Shown here: piece after piece, positions 37,086 through 47,600 of the stretch
Layout: every line of letters starts with the position of its first letter
How positions within the stretch are numbered: the stretch's first letter is position 1
Origin: Acinetobacter chengduensis
GTDB taxonomy: Bacteria; Pseudomonadota; Gammaproteobacteria; Pseudomonadales; Moraxellaceae
Direction: 5' to 3'
DNA length: 64,000 bases
NCBI RefSeq assembly: GCF_003664645.1
Contig: NZ_RCHC01000018.1
Coordinates: 1 to 64,000 of the forward strand
Program-made: the position numbers and the translations under genes
Notes under the pieces: model-generated
The model's database searches: none
Told to the model about the DNA's origin: nothing
The model's input: the letters and a program-made list of their open reading frames with translations, nothing else

Positions 37086-37502
37086 TCATTTCATCCATTC
37101 AGTGACTGAGCCACAACCTGAGATTGTTTTTACACTCTGATTATTCAGTGTGAGGGTACAGCCAGAAACTTTAGTTTCATTGCCAGTTGCAGTAAGTGTG
37201 TATGTAGAGCCATCTGTAGATACATATTGATACTCAAATGCATTTGAAGATGGTGCCCAAGTTTTAAAAACCGTATTTGCTGTTAAAGCACTGCTTGTAG
37301 TAAGTGAAGCAGTAGGATAATTAAGAGTGCGTTGATAGTTATTCTCAGCAGAAAGAGATAATGCGATGAGATTTGATTGCGCTTCTTTAATTTTTGATCG
37401 AGTGATGTAGTTTTGATAACTCGGAATCGCGATAGATGCCAAGATCGCAATAATCACCACAGCAATAATTAATTCTATTAAAGTAAATCCGTTCTTATTC
37501 AT
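37086..37502 (-). CDS. PilE-like type IV pilin
   Basis: 138-residue pilin with signal [33 protein letters not shown] region: cleavage Gly, Phe1, Glu5 and the usual [13 protein letters not shown] helix. The C-terminal pair of Cys ([15 protein letters not shown]) encloses a D-region-like loop. GAGG precedes the ATG. First gene of the cluster, and the closest to major or PilE-type minor pilins. Related to competence pilins ComE/ComF of Acinetobacter, but I cannot decide between them. Confidence 0.85.
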   Translation of the reverse strand: MNKNGFTLIELIIAVVIIAILASIAIPSYQNYITRSKIKEAQSNLIALSLSAENNYQRTLNYPTASLTTSSALTANTVFKTWAPSSNAFEYQYVSTDGSTYTLTATGNETKVSGCTLTLNNQSVKTISGCGSVTEWMK

Positions 37503-37571
37503 ATTTACCTCATCACGGTAATTAATTTTTACTTGTCTGTATTTGAGAATGTTTTTAGTTTAATCATGAAA

Positions 37572-37590
37572 CACTATTTGCACAATAGTG
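37572..37590. promoter_or_regulatory. Inverted repeat upstream of the pilin cluster
   Basis: CACTATT-TGCAC-AATAGTG, a perfect 7-bp inverted repeat 70 bp upstream of the PilE-like start codon. Candidate operator for a dimeric regulator; no regulator family assigned. Confidence 0.4.
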
Positions 37591-38039
37591 AGAAATACAT
37601 CTCAAAAATGCAACGATAAAGTAAAGTAGTTTAAACTTATGTAAGTATTTGTAAATGAAACTGTATATGTTTAAGTAATATTCCAGTTTATTTTATTGCT
37701 ATTGTTTTTGATTAAATTTTATTTGTCATTGAAATATATAGATTAAAATTTATTAAAATGCGTGAATAAGAAAGTTAAATTACTAAATTTATGATTTTAT
37801 TCTACCTGTTGGTGTTTGTAGCTATAAATATCGTACTTTTAATTTTAAATTGGTTTTATTTTTAAATTTAATTAAACAATATAATTTGCTTTTTGGTTGA
37901 TTATGCCAATCAATTAGAGGTTAATTATGTCGTAAAGAAAAATGATATTGAATTGAATTTTTATATAAGTCTCAGTATATGGGGCTTTGTTGATTTATTT
38001 GTCATATTTAAAAGTTTGATTATAATTTATAAGCGACAA

Positions 38040-38073
38040 AAAAAAAGAGCACATTTGCATATACTCTTTTTTT
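38040..38073 (-). terminator. Terminator after the ccsA-like gene
   Basis: AAAAAAAGAG and CTCTTTTTTT arms with a 14-base loop; on the minus strand the hairpin is followed by a T-run. Confidence 0.65.
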
Positions 38074-38143
38074 AATCTACTCAATATATGTTCAAATTGT
38101 TAATTAAAATACTTGAAAATTATCTTTTACAGCATGTAACGCA

Positions 38144-38953
38144 TTAACGGCCTAAAATCATTTCTAAGACAATTTTAGATCCAATGAAGCCGATAGCAAG
38201 TAGAAAAAAGCCGATGATTGTAAAACGAATGGCTTTTTGTCCGCGCCAGCCAAATTGATAATGACCAATTAAAAGTGAACCATATACAAACCATGAAACG
38301 ATACTAAATGCTGTCTTATGGGCAAGATGCTGGCCAAAGAAATTATCAATTGTGAAAAATCCAAAGCCTAAGGCTAGGGTTAAAAGTATAAAGCCCGCAA
38401 TTAGCATATCAAAAAGCAGTGATTCCATGGCTTGAAAAGAGGGTAACAAGCTTACCCATACCCGACGCTTTTGTTTGTTTTTGAGTTCACGGTCTTGGAA
38501 CCAGAGCAATACGGCGTGAATGGTTGCCATTAATAGAATGGCATAGGCCGAAAGCGACAAAATAATATGGATGTCTAAACCCAAAGAATTTTGACTGATA
38601 ATCAGATCGTGTTTACTAAAGGCAAAACCTAATATAAGGCCTGTGGCCGCAACGGGTATGCCAATTAAATTGAGGGCAAGTACAGGGCGATAGGTACTAA
38701 ATAGAATACTCAGCAGTAACATCAGTCCAGAAGTGAAGGACAAAATGTTAAAGACATTATAGTTAATGCCTGCTGGTGTTAGCATGTCATTCAATAGAAC
38801 ACCAGCATGTAATAACAGGCCTAAAGCTAGAATAAGGCCAATAAACCAATGGTTTGGGCTACGTTTAGACATTAAGTGTATGAACAGATACCAAAAAGAG
38901 GTGGTATAGGCGATTAATGCTAAGATCGTATAAACCAAGGGGAGACTGATCAT
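38144..38953 (-). CDS. CcsA/YpjD-family inner-membrane protein
   Basis: 269-residue integral membrane protein with about eight hydrophobic segments, of the cytochrome-c-assembly (CcsA/YpjD) family. Conserved His-containing segments are visible: LDIHIILSLSAYAILLMA and GQHLAHKTAFSIVSWFVYG, followed by the GWRGQKA motif that is typical of the family. Divergent from ffh, the usual location of ypjD in gammaproteobacteria. Role in cytochrome c maturation is not established for this subgroup. Confidence 0.88.
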   Translation of the reverse strand: MISLPLVYTILALIAYTTSFWYLFIHLMSKRSPNHWFIGLILALGLLLHAGVLLNDMLTPAGINYNVFNILSFTSGLMLLLSILFSTYRPVLALNLIGIPVAATGLILGFAFSKHDLIISQNSLGLDIHIILSLSAYAILLMATIHAVLLWFQDRELKNKQKRRVWVSLLPSFQAMESLLFDMLIAGFILLTLALGFGFFTIDNFFGQHLAHKTAFSIVSWFVYGSLLIGHYQFGWRGQKAIRFTIIGFFLLAIGFIGSKIVLEMILGR

Positions 38954-39091
38954 GTCAAACCTTTTTCAGGATGATGAATATTCATTTATATAATTTCTGC
39001 AAGAACTAAAGTATCCTATAGCATTCTATGCATAAATTTTCTATTTTAAGAAACAATTTTTTGCTCATGGCTATTTTAAGCGGAATTTGCA

Positions 39092-40495
39092 ATGTTTGAT
39101 ACCTTAACAGAACGACTCACGCAGAGTTTAAGAAATGTTACTGGCTCTGGGCAGCTAACCGAAGATAATATTAAAGATACGTTACGTGAAGTGCGTATGG
39201 CACTTCTTGAAGCCGATGTGGCGTTGCCTGTAACTCGTGAGTTTATCGCGAAAGTTAAGGAAGAAGCATTGGGCCAAGAAGTGATGACTCAGTTATCGCC
39301 AGGCCAAGCTTTCGTCAAAATCGTACATGACGAATTAACAAAAATGATGGGTGAGGCGAATGAAAGCCTTGACCTTGCGGCTAAACCGCCAGTTGTTGTG
39401 TTGCTTGCAGGTTTACAGGGTGCGGGTAAAACTACAACAGCTGCAAAATTAGCGCGTTTCTTACAAGAACGCCAAAAGAAAAAAGTTGCGATGGTGTCTG
39501 CCGACGTTTATCGTCCAGCTGCAATTAAACAGCTTCAGACCGTTGCGGGTGAAGTTGGCGCAATTTTCTTTGAATCTAGTGCAGATGAAAAGCCAATTAC
39601 CATTGCTAATCGTGCAATTGAACAAGCAAAAATTCAATTTGCTGATGTATTAATTGTCGACACAGCAGGTCGTCTACATGTAGATGACGACATGATGGAC
39701 GAAATTAAAGAGCTTCATGCGGCGATTAAGCCAACTGAAACTTTATTCGTTGTCGATGCGATGACTGGTCAAGATGCTGCCAACACTGCAAAAGCGTTTA
39801 ATGATGCTTTGCCTTTAACGGGTGTGATCTTAACGAAAACTGATGGTGATGCCCGTGGTGGTGCGGCGCTTTCTGTTCGTGCAATTACTGGTAAGCCAAT
39901 TAAATTCTTAGGTATGGGCGAAAAGCTTGATGCCTTAGAGCCATTCCATCCTGAACGTATCGCACAGCGTATTTTGGGTATGGGTGACGTGCTTTCTTTG
40001 GTCGAAGAAGTTGAACGTAAAATCGACAAAGAAAAAGCCGAAAAAATGGCGAAAAAACTGCAAAAAGGCGGTAGCTTCAACTTTGAAGATATGCTGATGC
40101 AGTTTGAGCAAATGAACAAAATGGGCGGCATGATGGGCTTCTTGGATAAATTACCGGGCATGAGTAATGCCGGTATTCAAGATGCGATTGCGCAGGCGAA
40201 CCCAGAAAAACAAGTGAAAAAAATGGAATCGATTATTCAATCGATGACGATTAAAGAGCGCCGTAATCCGGACCTTATGAACCCAAGCCGTAAAAAACGT
40301 ATTGCAGCGGGTTGTGGTATGGAAGTTTCTGAAGTGAATAAACTGATTAAGCAACATGCCCAAATGGCGAAAATGATGAAGAAATTTGCCAATCCATCGG
40401 GTATGGCAAAAATGCTGAAATCATTGAGCGGTATGCAGAAACAATTTGGTGGTGGCGGTATGGGTCCACTTTTTGGTAATAAAGATCCAAAGTAA
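39092..40495 (+). CDS. ffh: Signal recognition particle protein Ffh
   Basis: GTPase that binds 4.5S RNA and signal sequences and targets nascent membrane proteins to FtsY. The 467-residue protein has the N domain, the G domain with GLQGAGKTTTAAKLA, the DTAGRLHVDDDMM switch and TKTDGDARGG, and a Met-rich M domain from about residue 325 (GGMMGFLDKLPGM, KMMKKFANPSGM). Length and domain order are normal. Confidence 0.97.
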   Translation: MFDTLTERLTQSLRNVTGSGQLTEDNIKDTLREVRMALLEADVALPVTREFIAKVKEEALGQEVMTQLSPGQAFVKIVHDELTKMMGEANESLDLAAKPPVVVLLAGLQGAGKTTTAAKLARFLQERQKKKVAMVSADVYRPAAIKQLQTVAGEVGAIFFESSADEKPITIANRAIEQAKIQFADVLIVDTAGRLHVDDDMMDEIKELHAAIKPTETLFVVDAMTGQDAANTAKAFNDALPLTGVILTKTDGDARGGAALSVRAITGKPIKFLGMGEKLDALEPFHPERIAQRILGMGDVLSLVEEVERKIDKEKAEKMAKKLQKGGSFNFEDMLMQFEQMNKMGGMMGFLDKLPGMSNAGIQDAIAQANPEKQVKKMESIIQSMTIKERRNPDLMNPSRKKRIAAGCGMEVSEVNKLIKQHAQMAKMMKKFANPSGMAKMLKSLSGMQKQFGGGGMGPLFGNKDPK

Positions 40496-40507
40496 ATTTG
40501 GAAATCT

Positions 40508-40535
40508 AAAAAGGCGCTTTATGCGCCTTTTTTAT
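40508..40535 (+). terminator. Terminator after ffh
   Basis: 10-bp stem AAAAAGGCGC (40508-40517) with GCGCCTTTTT (40523-40532). Confidence 0.85.
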
Positions 40536-40690
40536 GATTTTTTAATGCCATGGATATGAAAAATAATTGCTATTAACTGTGGGTTTAGTCTTGTCAAAGC
40601 AGTTAAAATCAAGCCACAATGGTATTTAAGAAATACACAAAGACTGAAAGATTCAGGATTATCATTAATTCAACATAAGAATTAAAAGCG

Positions 40691-41272
40691 ATGATTAAAA
40701 CAAGTAAAAAAAATATTTATATTGTGCATGGCTATCAGGCTTCCCCCAATGATCATTGGTTTCCTTGGCTGAGTAAGCGCTTGAACGAGGTAGGTCATGT
40801 ATCCAAACGTGTAGTGTTGGCAGAATCTGAACAGCCTAATTTTGAGTATTGGCAAAAGTTTTTGTCCTTACAAATACCACAACTCGATGAAAATACTATT
40901 ATTGTGGCGCATAGTCTCGGATGTTTAACGACTTTGCATTATTTAAGTACATATTTTGCAGCGCATAAAACCAAGATTAAAGCAGGCATATTTGTGGCAG
41001 GGTTTATGTCACCTTTAAAGGCAGTTCCAGAACTGAATGGCTTTATTCAACAAGCTAAACTGAATCGGTTGTTGCTGGTCAAAGGGATGCCTTTGTCTGT
41101 ATGTTTACTTTCAAGCAATGATCCTTATGTGCCACCGCCTTTAACCTTACAGTTGTCAAATTTAATTCAAGCGCAGAATATTGAAGTGAAAAATGCAGGG
41201 CACTTTATGGCACAAGATGGTTATACCGAGTTCGAGCAAATGTGGGAAATATTACAACCTTTATTGACTTAA
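40691..41272 (+). CDS. RBBP9/YdeN-type serine hydrolase
   Basis: 193-residue alpha/beta hydrolase of the RBBP9 family. Triad candidates: Ser in IIVAHSLGCLTTLHYL, Asp in SSNDPYVPPP, His in VKNAGHFMAQDGY. The N-terminal IVHGYQASPNDHWFPWL is the family's oxyanion region. Substrate unknown. It stands alone between ffh and coaX. Confidence 0.85.
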   Translation: MIKTSKKNIYIVHGYQASPNDHWFPWLSKRLNEVGHVSKRVVLAESEQPNFEYWQKFLSLQIPQLDENTIIVAHSLGCLTTLHYLSTYFAAHKTKIKAGIFVAGFMSPLKAVPELNGFIQQAKLNRLLLVKGMPLSVCLLSSNDPYVPPPLTLQLSNLIQAQNIEVKNAGHFMAQDGYTEFEQMWEILQPLLT

Positions 41273-41374
41273 GCTTTGTAATGATTTGCTTTGCGCATCT
41301 CTTTTGAATGTTAAGAAAAAGGCGAACAGAAAATAGGTTTTCTGTTTGCCTTTTAATTTTGATGAGTCAAAAAT

Positions 41375-42118
41375 TTACTGTGTGCTGTGTTGCAAATAAT
41401 GTTGCAGGCCTTTAAGCAATAAATCATTTTCAATACGTGGAGTATATGGGCTTAAGTATTTGGCAAATAATGCCGCATCTCCCCCTGTTAAAATCAGCTG
41501 GCTTGGATATTTTTCTAAGACCTTTTCAATGGTACTGAGTAGGCTCAATAAAATGCCATGATGGACCGCATCAATGGTGTTTTTACCGGGTGAAAGCTCA
41601 TCAAAACAGGCATCTGGAATTTTAATGCCTTTGGTGTTTTGAATGAGTGAGTCTCGTTGCAAATACAGATTAGGTAAAATATAGCCACCTAAATGCTGAT
41701 AACCTTCAGATAAATCAATGGTGAGTGCTGTGCCACAGCTAATAACGCAGTAGTGTTGTTCTGGATTGTCAATCACGGCTAGCATTTGTAACCAGCGGTC
41801 GATACCTAACTTAGTAGTATCTTCATAGGCACAGCGTAAGCCTTGAAATTCTGCATGTACTTTTGCAAAAGTCACAGGCACATTTAAAAACTTGAGTATC
41901 TTTTGAATACGATCATTATTTTTTTTGTCCTGCACCGAAGAAATGCCGACCTGTTGTAAATTCAAATTTTTAAAATGTTGAATTAAACCCAGTAAAAGCT
42001 CTGCAGGAGATTGCAGGTGTAACTCTGCTGCATGCTCAATAATCTGATCATTTTGCGTGATCCAGTATTTTAGACGTGTGTTACCAATGTCGAGCCATAA
42101 ACTTTTCATATCAGACAT
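41375..42118 (-). CDS. coaX: Type III pantothenate kinase CoaX
   Basis: ASKHA-fold kinase phosphorylating pantothenate, the first step in CoA synthesis. The 247-residue product has the phosphate motif [33 protein letters not shown] and LTGGDA. ATG 42109 is an alternative start three codons in. It lies three bases after birA, a pairing common in gammaproteobacteria. Confidence 0.93.
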   Translation of the reverse strand: MSDMKSLWLDIGNTRLKYWITQNDQIIEHAAELHLQSPAELLLGLIQHFKNLNLQQVGISSVQDKKNNDRIQKILKFLNVPVTFAKVHAEFQGLRCAYEDTTKLGIDRWLQMLAVIDNPEQHYCVISCGTALTIDLSEGYQHLGGYILPNLYLQRDSLIQNTKGIKIPDACFDELSPGKNTIDAVHHGILLSLLSTIEKVLEKYPSQLILTGGDAALFAKYLSPYTPRIENDLLLKGLQHYLQHSTQ

Positions 42119-42121
42119 CTC

Positions 42122-42877
42122 TTAGGCTTTAGACTTTAAGCGTAAACGGCCTTGGAAAAAGTGTTGCACTTCACCTTGCTGTTGTATTTCGATGGCACCA
42201 TCATTTCGAATACCTAAAAAGGTGCCTGTAGTGAGGCCTTGTAAGTGCTCAAACTCAACCATCTGATTTTTGAAGGACGCATAATGATTAAAGCGTGCAG
42301 CCAAGTTGGTGCAACCGTGACTGAACCATTCACCAGCTTGTTGAATTGCCAGATATAATTCTGCCGTCAGTTGGATACGGTTAAATTCGCTTAAGCCCAA
42401 TTCTGTCAGAGAGCTAGTGGCTTGATCAATGCTTTGCTTAGATAAAGGAAGTACATTCAGACCAACACCAACAACGGCTTGGTGTGCATTGAGGGGTTCA
42501 ACCAAAATACCGCCCCATTTCCCTTGCGTGCTATAGAGGTCATTGGGCCATTTTACTTGTAAATTTAGAGGCTCTAGGCTCGGCATTTGTAGGATATTTA
42601 ATGCAATTTCCAAAGCTAAACGTCCATCAATAGGTGTTTGCGTATTGAGCAATGTGCTTAAATAGATATTTCCTTCAGGAGAAACCCACTGGTTTTGACG
42701 TTGGCCTCGGCCTTGGGTTTGCCGAATACTGGTTACCAAGACTTGCTGAATACCCTTGAGGGCAATTTCGCGAACATCATCATTGGTTGATGTTGTCACG
42801 GGTTTGAGTAATAAGACTTCTGGCAGTTGATTGGCTTCAGTCAATATTTGTTGCAGTTGTCGCGTCTCTAAATCCAT
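42122..42877 (-). CDS. birA: Biotin--[acetyl-CoA-carboxylase] ligase BirA, lacking a DNA-binding domain
   Basis: Biotin protein ligase, 251 residues. E. coli BirA is about 70 residues longer because it carries an N-terminal helix-turn-helix; here the catalytic domain begins almost at once (LLLKPVTTSTNDDVRE), so the protein should be monofunctional. The biotinyl-AMP loop reads QTQGRGQRQNQW (residues 53-64), where E. coli has GRGRRGR. VKWPNDLY, GGILVEP and VVGVGLNVL complete the family. It presumably does not repress the bio operon found later in the window. Confidence 0.92.
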   Translation of the reverse strand: MDLETRQLQQILTEANQLPEVLLLKPVTTSTNDDVREIALKGIQQVLVTSIRQTQGRGQRQNQWVSPEGNIYLSTLLNTQTPIDGRLALEIALNILQMPSLEPLNLQVKWPNDLYSTQGKWGGILVEPLNAHQAVVGVGLNVLPLSKQSIDQATSSLTELGLSEFNRIQLTAELYLAIQQAGEWFSHGCTNLAARFNHYASFKNQMVEFEHLQGLTTGTFLGIRNDGAIEIQQQGEVQHFFQGRLRLKSKA

Positions 42878-42906
42878 TTGAATCTGAGAAATGTGGAATA
42901 GTGTAC

Positions 42907-43719
42907 ATGGAGTTAATCATATATTTGCTGATTGGTGCAATCGCTGGTTTTACTGCGGGGCTCTTTGGTGTGGGTGGCGGTTTAATTATCGTGCCTATTT
43001 TGTACATTGTTTTTAGCCAAATGAACTACGATCCTTCAGTGATCATGCATCTCGCTGTTGGTACATCCTTAGCCACAATCATCGTCACCTCTATTAGTTC
43101 TGTGTCTGCACATCACAAAAAGGGTGCAGTGTTATGGAATGTATTTGCCAATTTAGCCCCAGGTTTAGTGTTGGGTTCTTTTCTAGGTGCTGGGATTGCC
43201 CATTATTTATCGGGTCAGGGCTTACAGTTACTCATTGGTGGCTTTGCAATATGGGTCGCATTTAAAATGTTTCGTGGTGCACATGTCCAAATTGATCCAT
43301 CACAGCATTTACCTTCTACTCCCATACAAATGCTTGCAGGGGGTGGTATTGGAATTGCATCTGCGATATTTGGGATTGGTGGAGGAAGTTTAACTGTACC
43401 GTATTTAAACCGATGTGGTGTGGTGATGCAAAAAGCAGTAGCCACTTCTGCGGCTTGTGGTTTACCTATTGCGATAGCAGGTGCGCTTGGTTTTATGTGG
43501 TTTGGTCAGCAAGCCCAAGTAGCGCTTCCTTATGCGATTGGATATGTGCATATTTATGCTTTTATTGGCATTAGCGTGATGAGTTTTATTACGGCTAAAT
43601 TAGGTGCGAAAGTTGCACATCGTCTATCGGCAGCCATGTTAAAAAAATGCTTTGCAACATTACTCAGCGTGGTAGGTGTTTATTTTATATTCCAAGGAAT
43701 TTTACATTTTTCACTCTGA
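42907..43719 (+). CDS. TSUP-family (TauE/SafE) membrane transporter
   Basis: 270-residue integral membrane protein with about eight hydrophobic segments and the two TSUP half-motifs GLFGVGGGLIIVPILY (N-terminal) and AIFGIGGGSLTVPYL (C-terminal). Family members export sulfite or organosulfur anions; the substrate cannot be inferred. ATG 42907 is preferred over GTG 42901. Divergent from birA. Confidence 0.88.
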   Translation: MELIIYLLIGAIAGFTAGLFGVGGGLIIVPILYIVFSQMNYDPSVIMHLAVGTSLATIIVTSISSVSAHHKKGAVLWNVFANLAPGLVLGSFLGAGIAHYLSGQGLQLLIGGFAIWVAFKMFRGAHVQIDPSQHLPSTPIQMLAGGGIGIASAIFGIGGGSLTVPYLNRCGVVMQKAVATSAACGLPIAIAGALGFMWFGQQAQVALPYAIGYVHIYAFIGISVMSFITAKLGAKVAHRLSAAMLKKCFATLLSVVGVYFIFQGILHFSL

Positions 43720-43896
43720 TTGCAAGCGAAAGTCACTTGAAAGCGCCAAGGATGGCGTTATAGACTGCAATTGACTTTATAGACACAAGATTGTCCTACA
43801 ATGTTATGGTAATGTCGTGTAAAAAGCAGTTAAATCGAACCAGATTGCAATAAAAAATAGCATCTCATGCATCAATAAAAACAAGATAGGAATAGT

Positions 43897-44592
43897 ATGC
43901 AGCCACAAGAAGCGGACAGCTTGTCGGAGCAAATTGCCAAGCATATCAGTGAACAGATCATTCGCGGTGAATTGGTGGAGGGAGAGCGTATCCAAGAATT
44001 ACGCATCTCTGCTGAACTTGACGTGAGCCGTGGATCTGTCCGTGAAGCTTTGCTTATTTTAGAGCGTACACAGCTCATTGAAATTTTCCCCAGACGCGGT
44101 GCGATTGTATCGGAAATGTCGGCCTTACAGGTGCGTGCATTATTTGATATGGCGTCCTTATTGCTGGGACAGATCGTACAACGTGTATCTGAAACATGGC
44201 GAAGTTATGAAGCAGAGCGCATTCAGCTATTATTAGAGCAATTGAGCATCGAAACTCGACAAGGCAATGCCGAAAAGTTTTATGATTTGATCTTTCAGGC
44301 TATGGCACGCCAGCATGAAATGGTCGGGAATGCATATTTGATGCGTTATTATCAGGAGCTACTTCCTTCATTGCGTCGGAGCTATTTTTTAACCCTGAAC
44401 ATTTCGCGCAGAGAACTACAAGAATCTTTTGAGTTGTTTAAGATGGTTTCGGATGCAATTTTGATTCGAAAGGCACAACAAGCCACTTTATTTATGGAAG
44501 ATTTTTGTCGACACTTAAGGAACCTTGTGTTGGAATCACTGACCAGGATGAAACAAATCGAACTCGCGTGGGCTAGACGTTCACGGCGTTAA
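43897..44592 (+). CDS. GntR-family transcriptional regulator (FadR-type, FCD domain)
   Basis: 231-residue DNA-binding regulator. Winged helix near residues 8-75 (RIQELRISAELDVSRGSVREALLILERTQLIE-type GntR signature), followed by an all-helical FCD-like domain. The ligand is unknown. It ends 10 bp before smc, so it is probably co-transcribed with smc-zipA, an unusual partner for chromosome-segregation genes. TTATAGAC occurs twice upstream (43758 and 43777), possibly an operator. Confidence 0.87.
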   Translation: MQPQEADSLSEQIAKHISEQIIRGELVEGERIQELRISAELDVSRGSVREALLILERTQLIEIFPRRGAIVSEMSALQVRALFDMASLLLGQIVQRVSETWRSYEAERIQLLLEQLSIETRQGNAEKFYDLIFQAMARQHEMVGNAYLMRYYQELLPSLRRSYFLTLNISRRELQESFELFKMVSDAILIRKAQQATLFMEDFCRHLRNLVLESLTRMKQIELAWARRSRR

Positions 44593-44602
44593 TCAGGACA
44601 TT

Positions 44603-47600
44603 ATGCGTTTAAGCAGTTTAAAACTTTCTGGCTTCAAATCTTTTGCCGATAATACGACTTTACACTTTAAAGATAGTCGCACCGCTGTAGTAGGCCCAAA
44701 CGGTTGTGGTAAATCCAATGTGATTGATGCCATTCGTTGGGTGATGGGAGAATCGAGTGCACGCCAGTTACGTGGCGGAAGCATGCAAGATGTCATCTTT
44801 ACTGGTACAGCAAAGCGTAAACCTGTGGGTGTGGCCAGTGTAGAACTGCGTTTTGAAAACACCTATGGCAAATTAGGTGGTGCGTACAATGCCTATAATG
44901 AATTGGCCGTGCGTCGTCAGGTCAACCGCGATGGTAAGTCTGAATATTTCCTCAATGGCACCAAATGTCGCCGTCGTGATATTACCGATATCTTTTTGGG
45001 CACAGGTTTAGGGCCACGTTCATACGCGATTATTGAACAAGGCATGATTAACCGCATGGTGGATGCTAAGCCTGAAGAAATGCGGGTGTTTTTGGAAGAA
45101 GCTGCGGGTGTATCGCGTTATCAAGCGCGCCGCCGTGAAACCAATGTGCATTTAGAGCACACCACACAAAATTTATCACGCTTAGAAGATATTGCGACCG
45201 AGCTCAAATCACAGTTAAAAACATTGCAGCGCCAGTCGGAAACGGCTGTGCAATATAAAACGCTCGAAAAGCAAATTCGAACGATCAAAATCGAAGTACT
45301 GTCTTTTCAGTGTGAGCAAAGTAGTCGCTTACAACAAGAATATACCGTTCAAATGAATGATTTGGGCGAGCAGTTTAAATTGGTGCGCTCAGAACTGAAT
45401 ACTCTTGAGCATGATTTGGCTTCGACCAGTGAATTGTTTCAGCGTTTAATTCAGCAGTCCACGCCCCTACAAACTGAATGGCAACAAGCTGAAAAAAAAT
45501 CTGCTGAATTGAAAATGACTTTGGAGCAAAAGCAAAGTTTATTTTTGCAAAATTCTGATAGCTTAGTGCAACTCGAACAGCAAAAAGCACAGACCAAAGA
45601 ACGTTTGCAATTGTTAGAGTTACAATTGGAGACGTTGCATCAGCAACAAGAGGATTTAAATGCTCAATTGGCAATACAGGAAAGCCAAGGGCAAGAAAAA
45701 ATACAAAATTTAAGTGACTTAAAAGCGCAACACAGTATGGCGCAGCAACAGTTTGAGCAAGTCAAAACGCAAGTTGAAAAGCAACAGCAAAACAAGCTCC
45801 AAATGCTGGCACAGATAGAGCAACTAAGTAAAAATATCAGTCGCTTAGAGCAACAAAAATCCACCTTGCAGCATCAAGCGTCGCAAATTTTAAATCAAGC
45901 TCAGCAAGATGAACTAGAACAGCTTGAGCAGAACAAGCAAGACATTCACGAGAAATACCAACTTACTGAGCAACAGGTGGTGGTGTTCAGCACCGAGTTG
46001 GAACAGCTGAATGTACAGCAACAACAGCAAAAAGCACAGGTGCAACAGTTAAAGTCAGACATTCAGGTCTTATTGTCTGAACAAAAAAACTTAAATCAGT
46101 TGCTCACCAAAGCGACACCTAAACAGCAGGCTGATACGGTGCAATTGATGCAGTCACTGCAATTGTCTGCTTTAGGCAAAGCGCATGCAGGTTTGATTGA
46201 AAAGTTTTTGGCTAAATGGCTACATGCGCAGGTTTTAACAGTTACAGATACTTTTCAAGAGGGGCATGCACGCCAGTTAAAAGCTAAGGCTGATCTGCCA
46301 CAGATTCAATTGGAGCATTTAACCTGTTTAGCCACATGGATTGATGCACCGCAATATTCGCTTTGGCAACAGGTTGCGGTAGCTGACGACTTAAATACAG
46401 CACTGCGCTATCAAAGCCAATTAACCGCAGGTCAGTCGATCCTAAGTTTGGATGGTTATCATGTTGGGCCAGATTGGGTGATTGGTCTAGATTATGATGA
46501 AGACAGCCAAGCAGGCCAAGGTGCATTGAGCCATCGTATTCGTTTAGATGAAATTAGCGAGCAATTGCTACAGCTCAATGTGCTTTTGGTCCAAGCTGAA
46601 GCGAAACTTACTGAGTCTGTAGAACAATTAAAGCAAGCACAGCAACAATTACAGGCTACGCAAACACAGCTGAAACAACTGCAAAATGACTTACAACACG
46701 CCGATGTTGCGATTGTTAAAGTCCAAAGTACAGCGCAAGCCTTTGCATTACAAAAGCAACAATTATCTGATCAGTTAATTCAAGTTGAGGCACAACTTGA
46801 AGAAGATGCGATGCAAAAAGATGATTTAGATATCGACTTGCATGCATTGAATATGAAGCTAGAACAGAGCTTACCTCAATATAAAACTTTGCAATACCAA
46901 TTAGATGAGTTGAATCAAAGTTTACAACAGCGTCAACAGTCGACACAGCATGCACAGCAAGAGTTAGAGTTGATTCGTCGCCAAGTGTTGCAGGCCAATC
47001 AGCAAATTGAGTTGCTCGAAAAAGACAGCGTATTTTTAAAAGCACAGCGCTTGCAAATTCAGACGCAGATGGAACACGCACAGCAATTTGTCGATCCAAT
47101 CCAGTTAGAACTGCCAATTTTACAATCACAATATAGTGAACAAGCTGAAATTACAGCCAAGCTCCAAAAAACATGGACAGACTGGCAACTTGAGCTGAAT
47201 AATGTACAGAATAAGCAACGTGAATTAACTGAACAACGTCATAGCCATCAACAGCAAGACGAAAAACTCAGAACTGAACTTGAGCAAAAACGTTTGGCAT
47301 GGCAGTCGGCACAGTCAGACTTACAGCATTACACTGAGCAATTGAAAGAAATGAACAGTGAAATGCTGACAGGCTTAAAGATTGATATTGTCAGTCATCA
47401 GCAACAGTTAGAAAAAGCGCAAAAGCAATTTGAAAAACTCGGTGCAGTGAATTTAGCGGCTTCAGCAGAATATGAAGAAGTCTCAAAACGCTACGAAGAA
47501 CTGAGCCATCAAATTGAAGACCTAAAAAAAACGGTTGAGCAACTACAAGCCGCCATGAAGAGCATTGATCAAGAAACACGTAAGCTCTTTATGAATACTT

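Larger units (their letters stand above)
37503..38143. other. A/T-rich intergenic region between pilin cluster and ccsA-like gene
   Basis: 640 bp without a supported gene. It contains the pilin-cluster promoter region with the CACTATT inverted repeat and, at the right end, the terminator of the ccsA-like gene. A 60-codon open frame at 37893-38075 lacks a ribosome site and compositional support. Confidence 0.5.

Noticed and set aside
37893..38075. 60-codon hydrophobic open frame
   Set aside because: No ribosome site, TTG start and A/T-rich intergenic composition.
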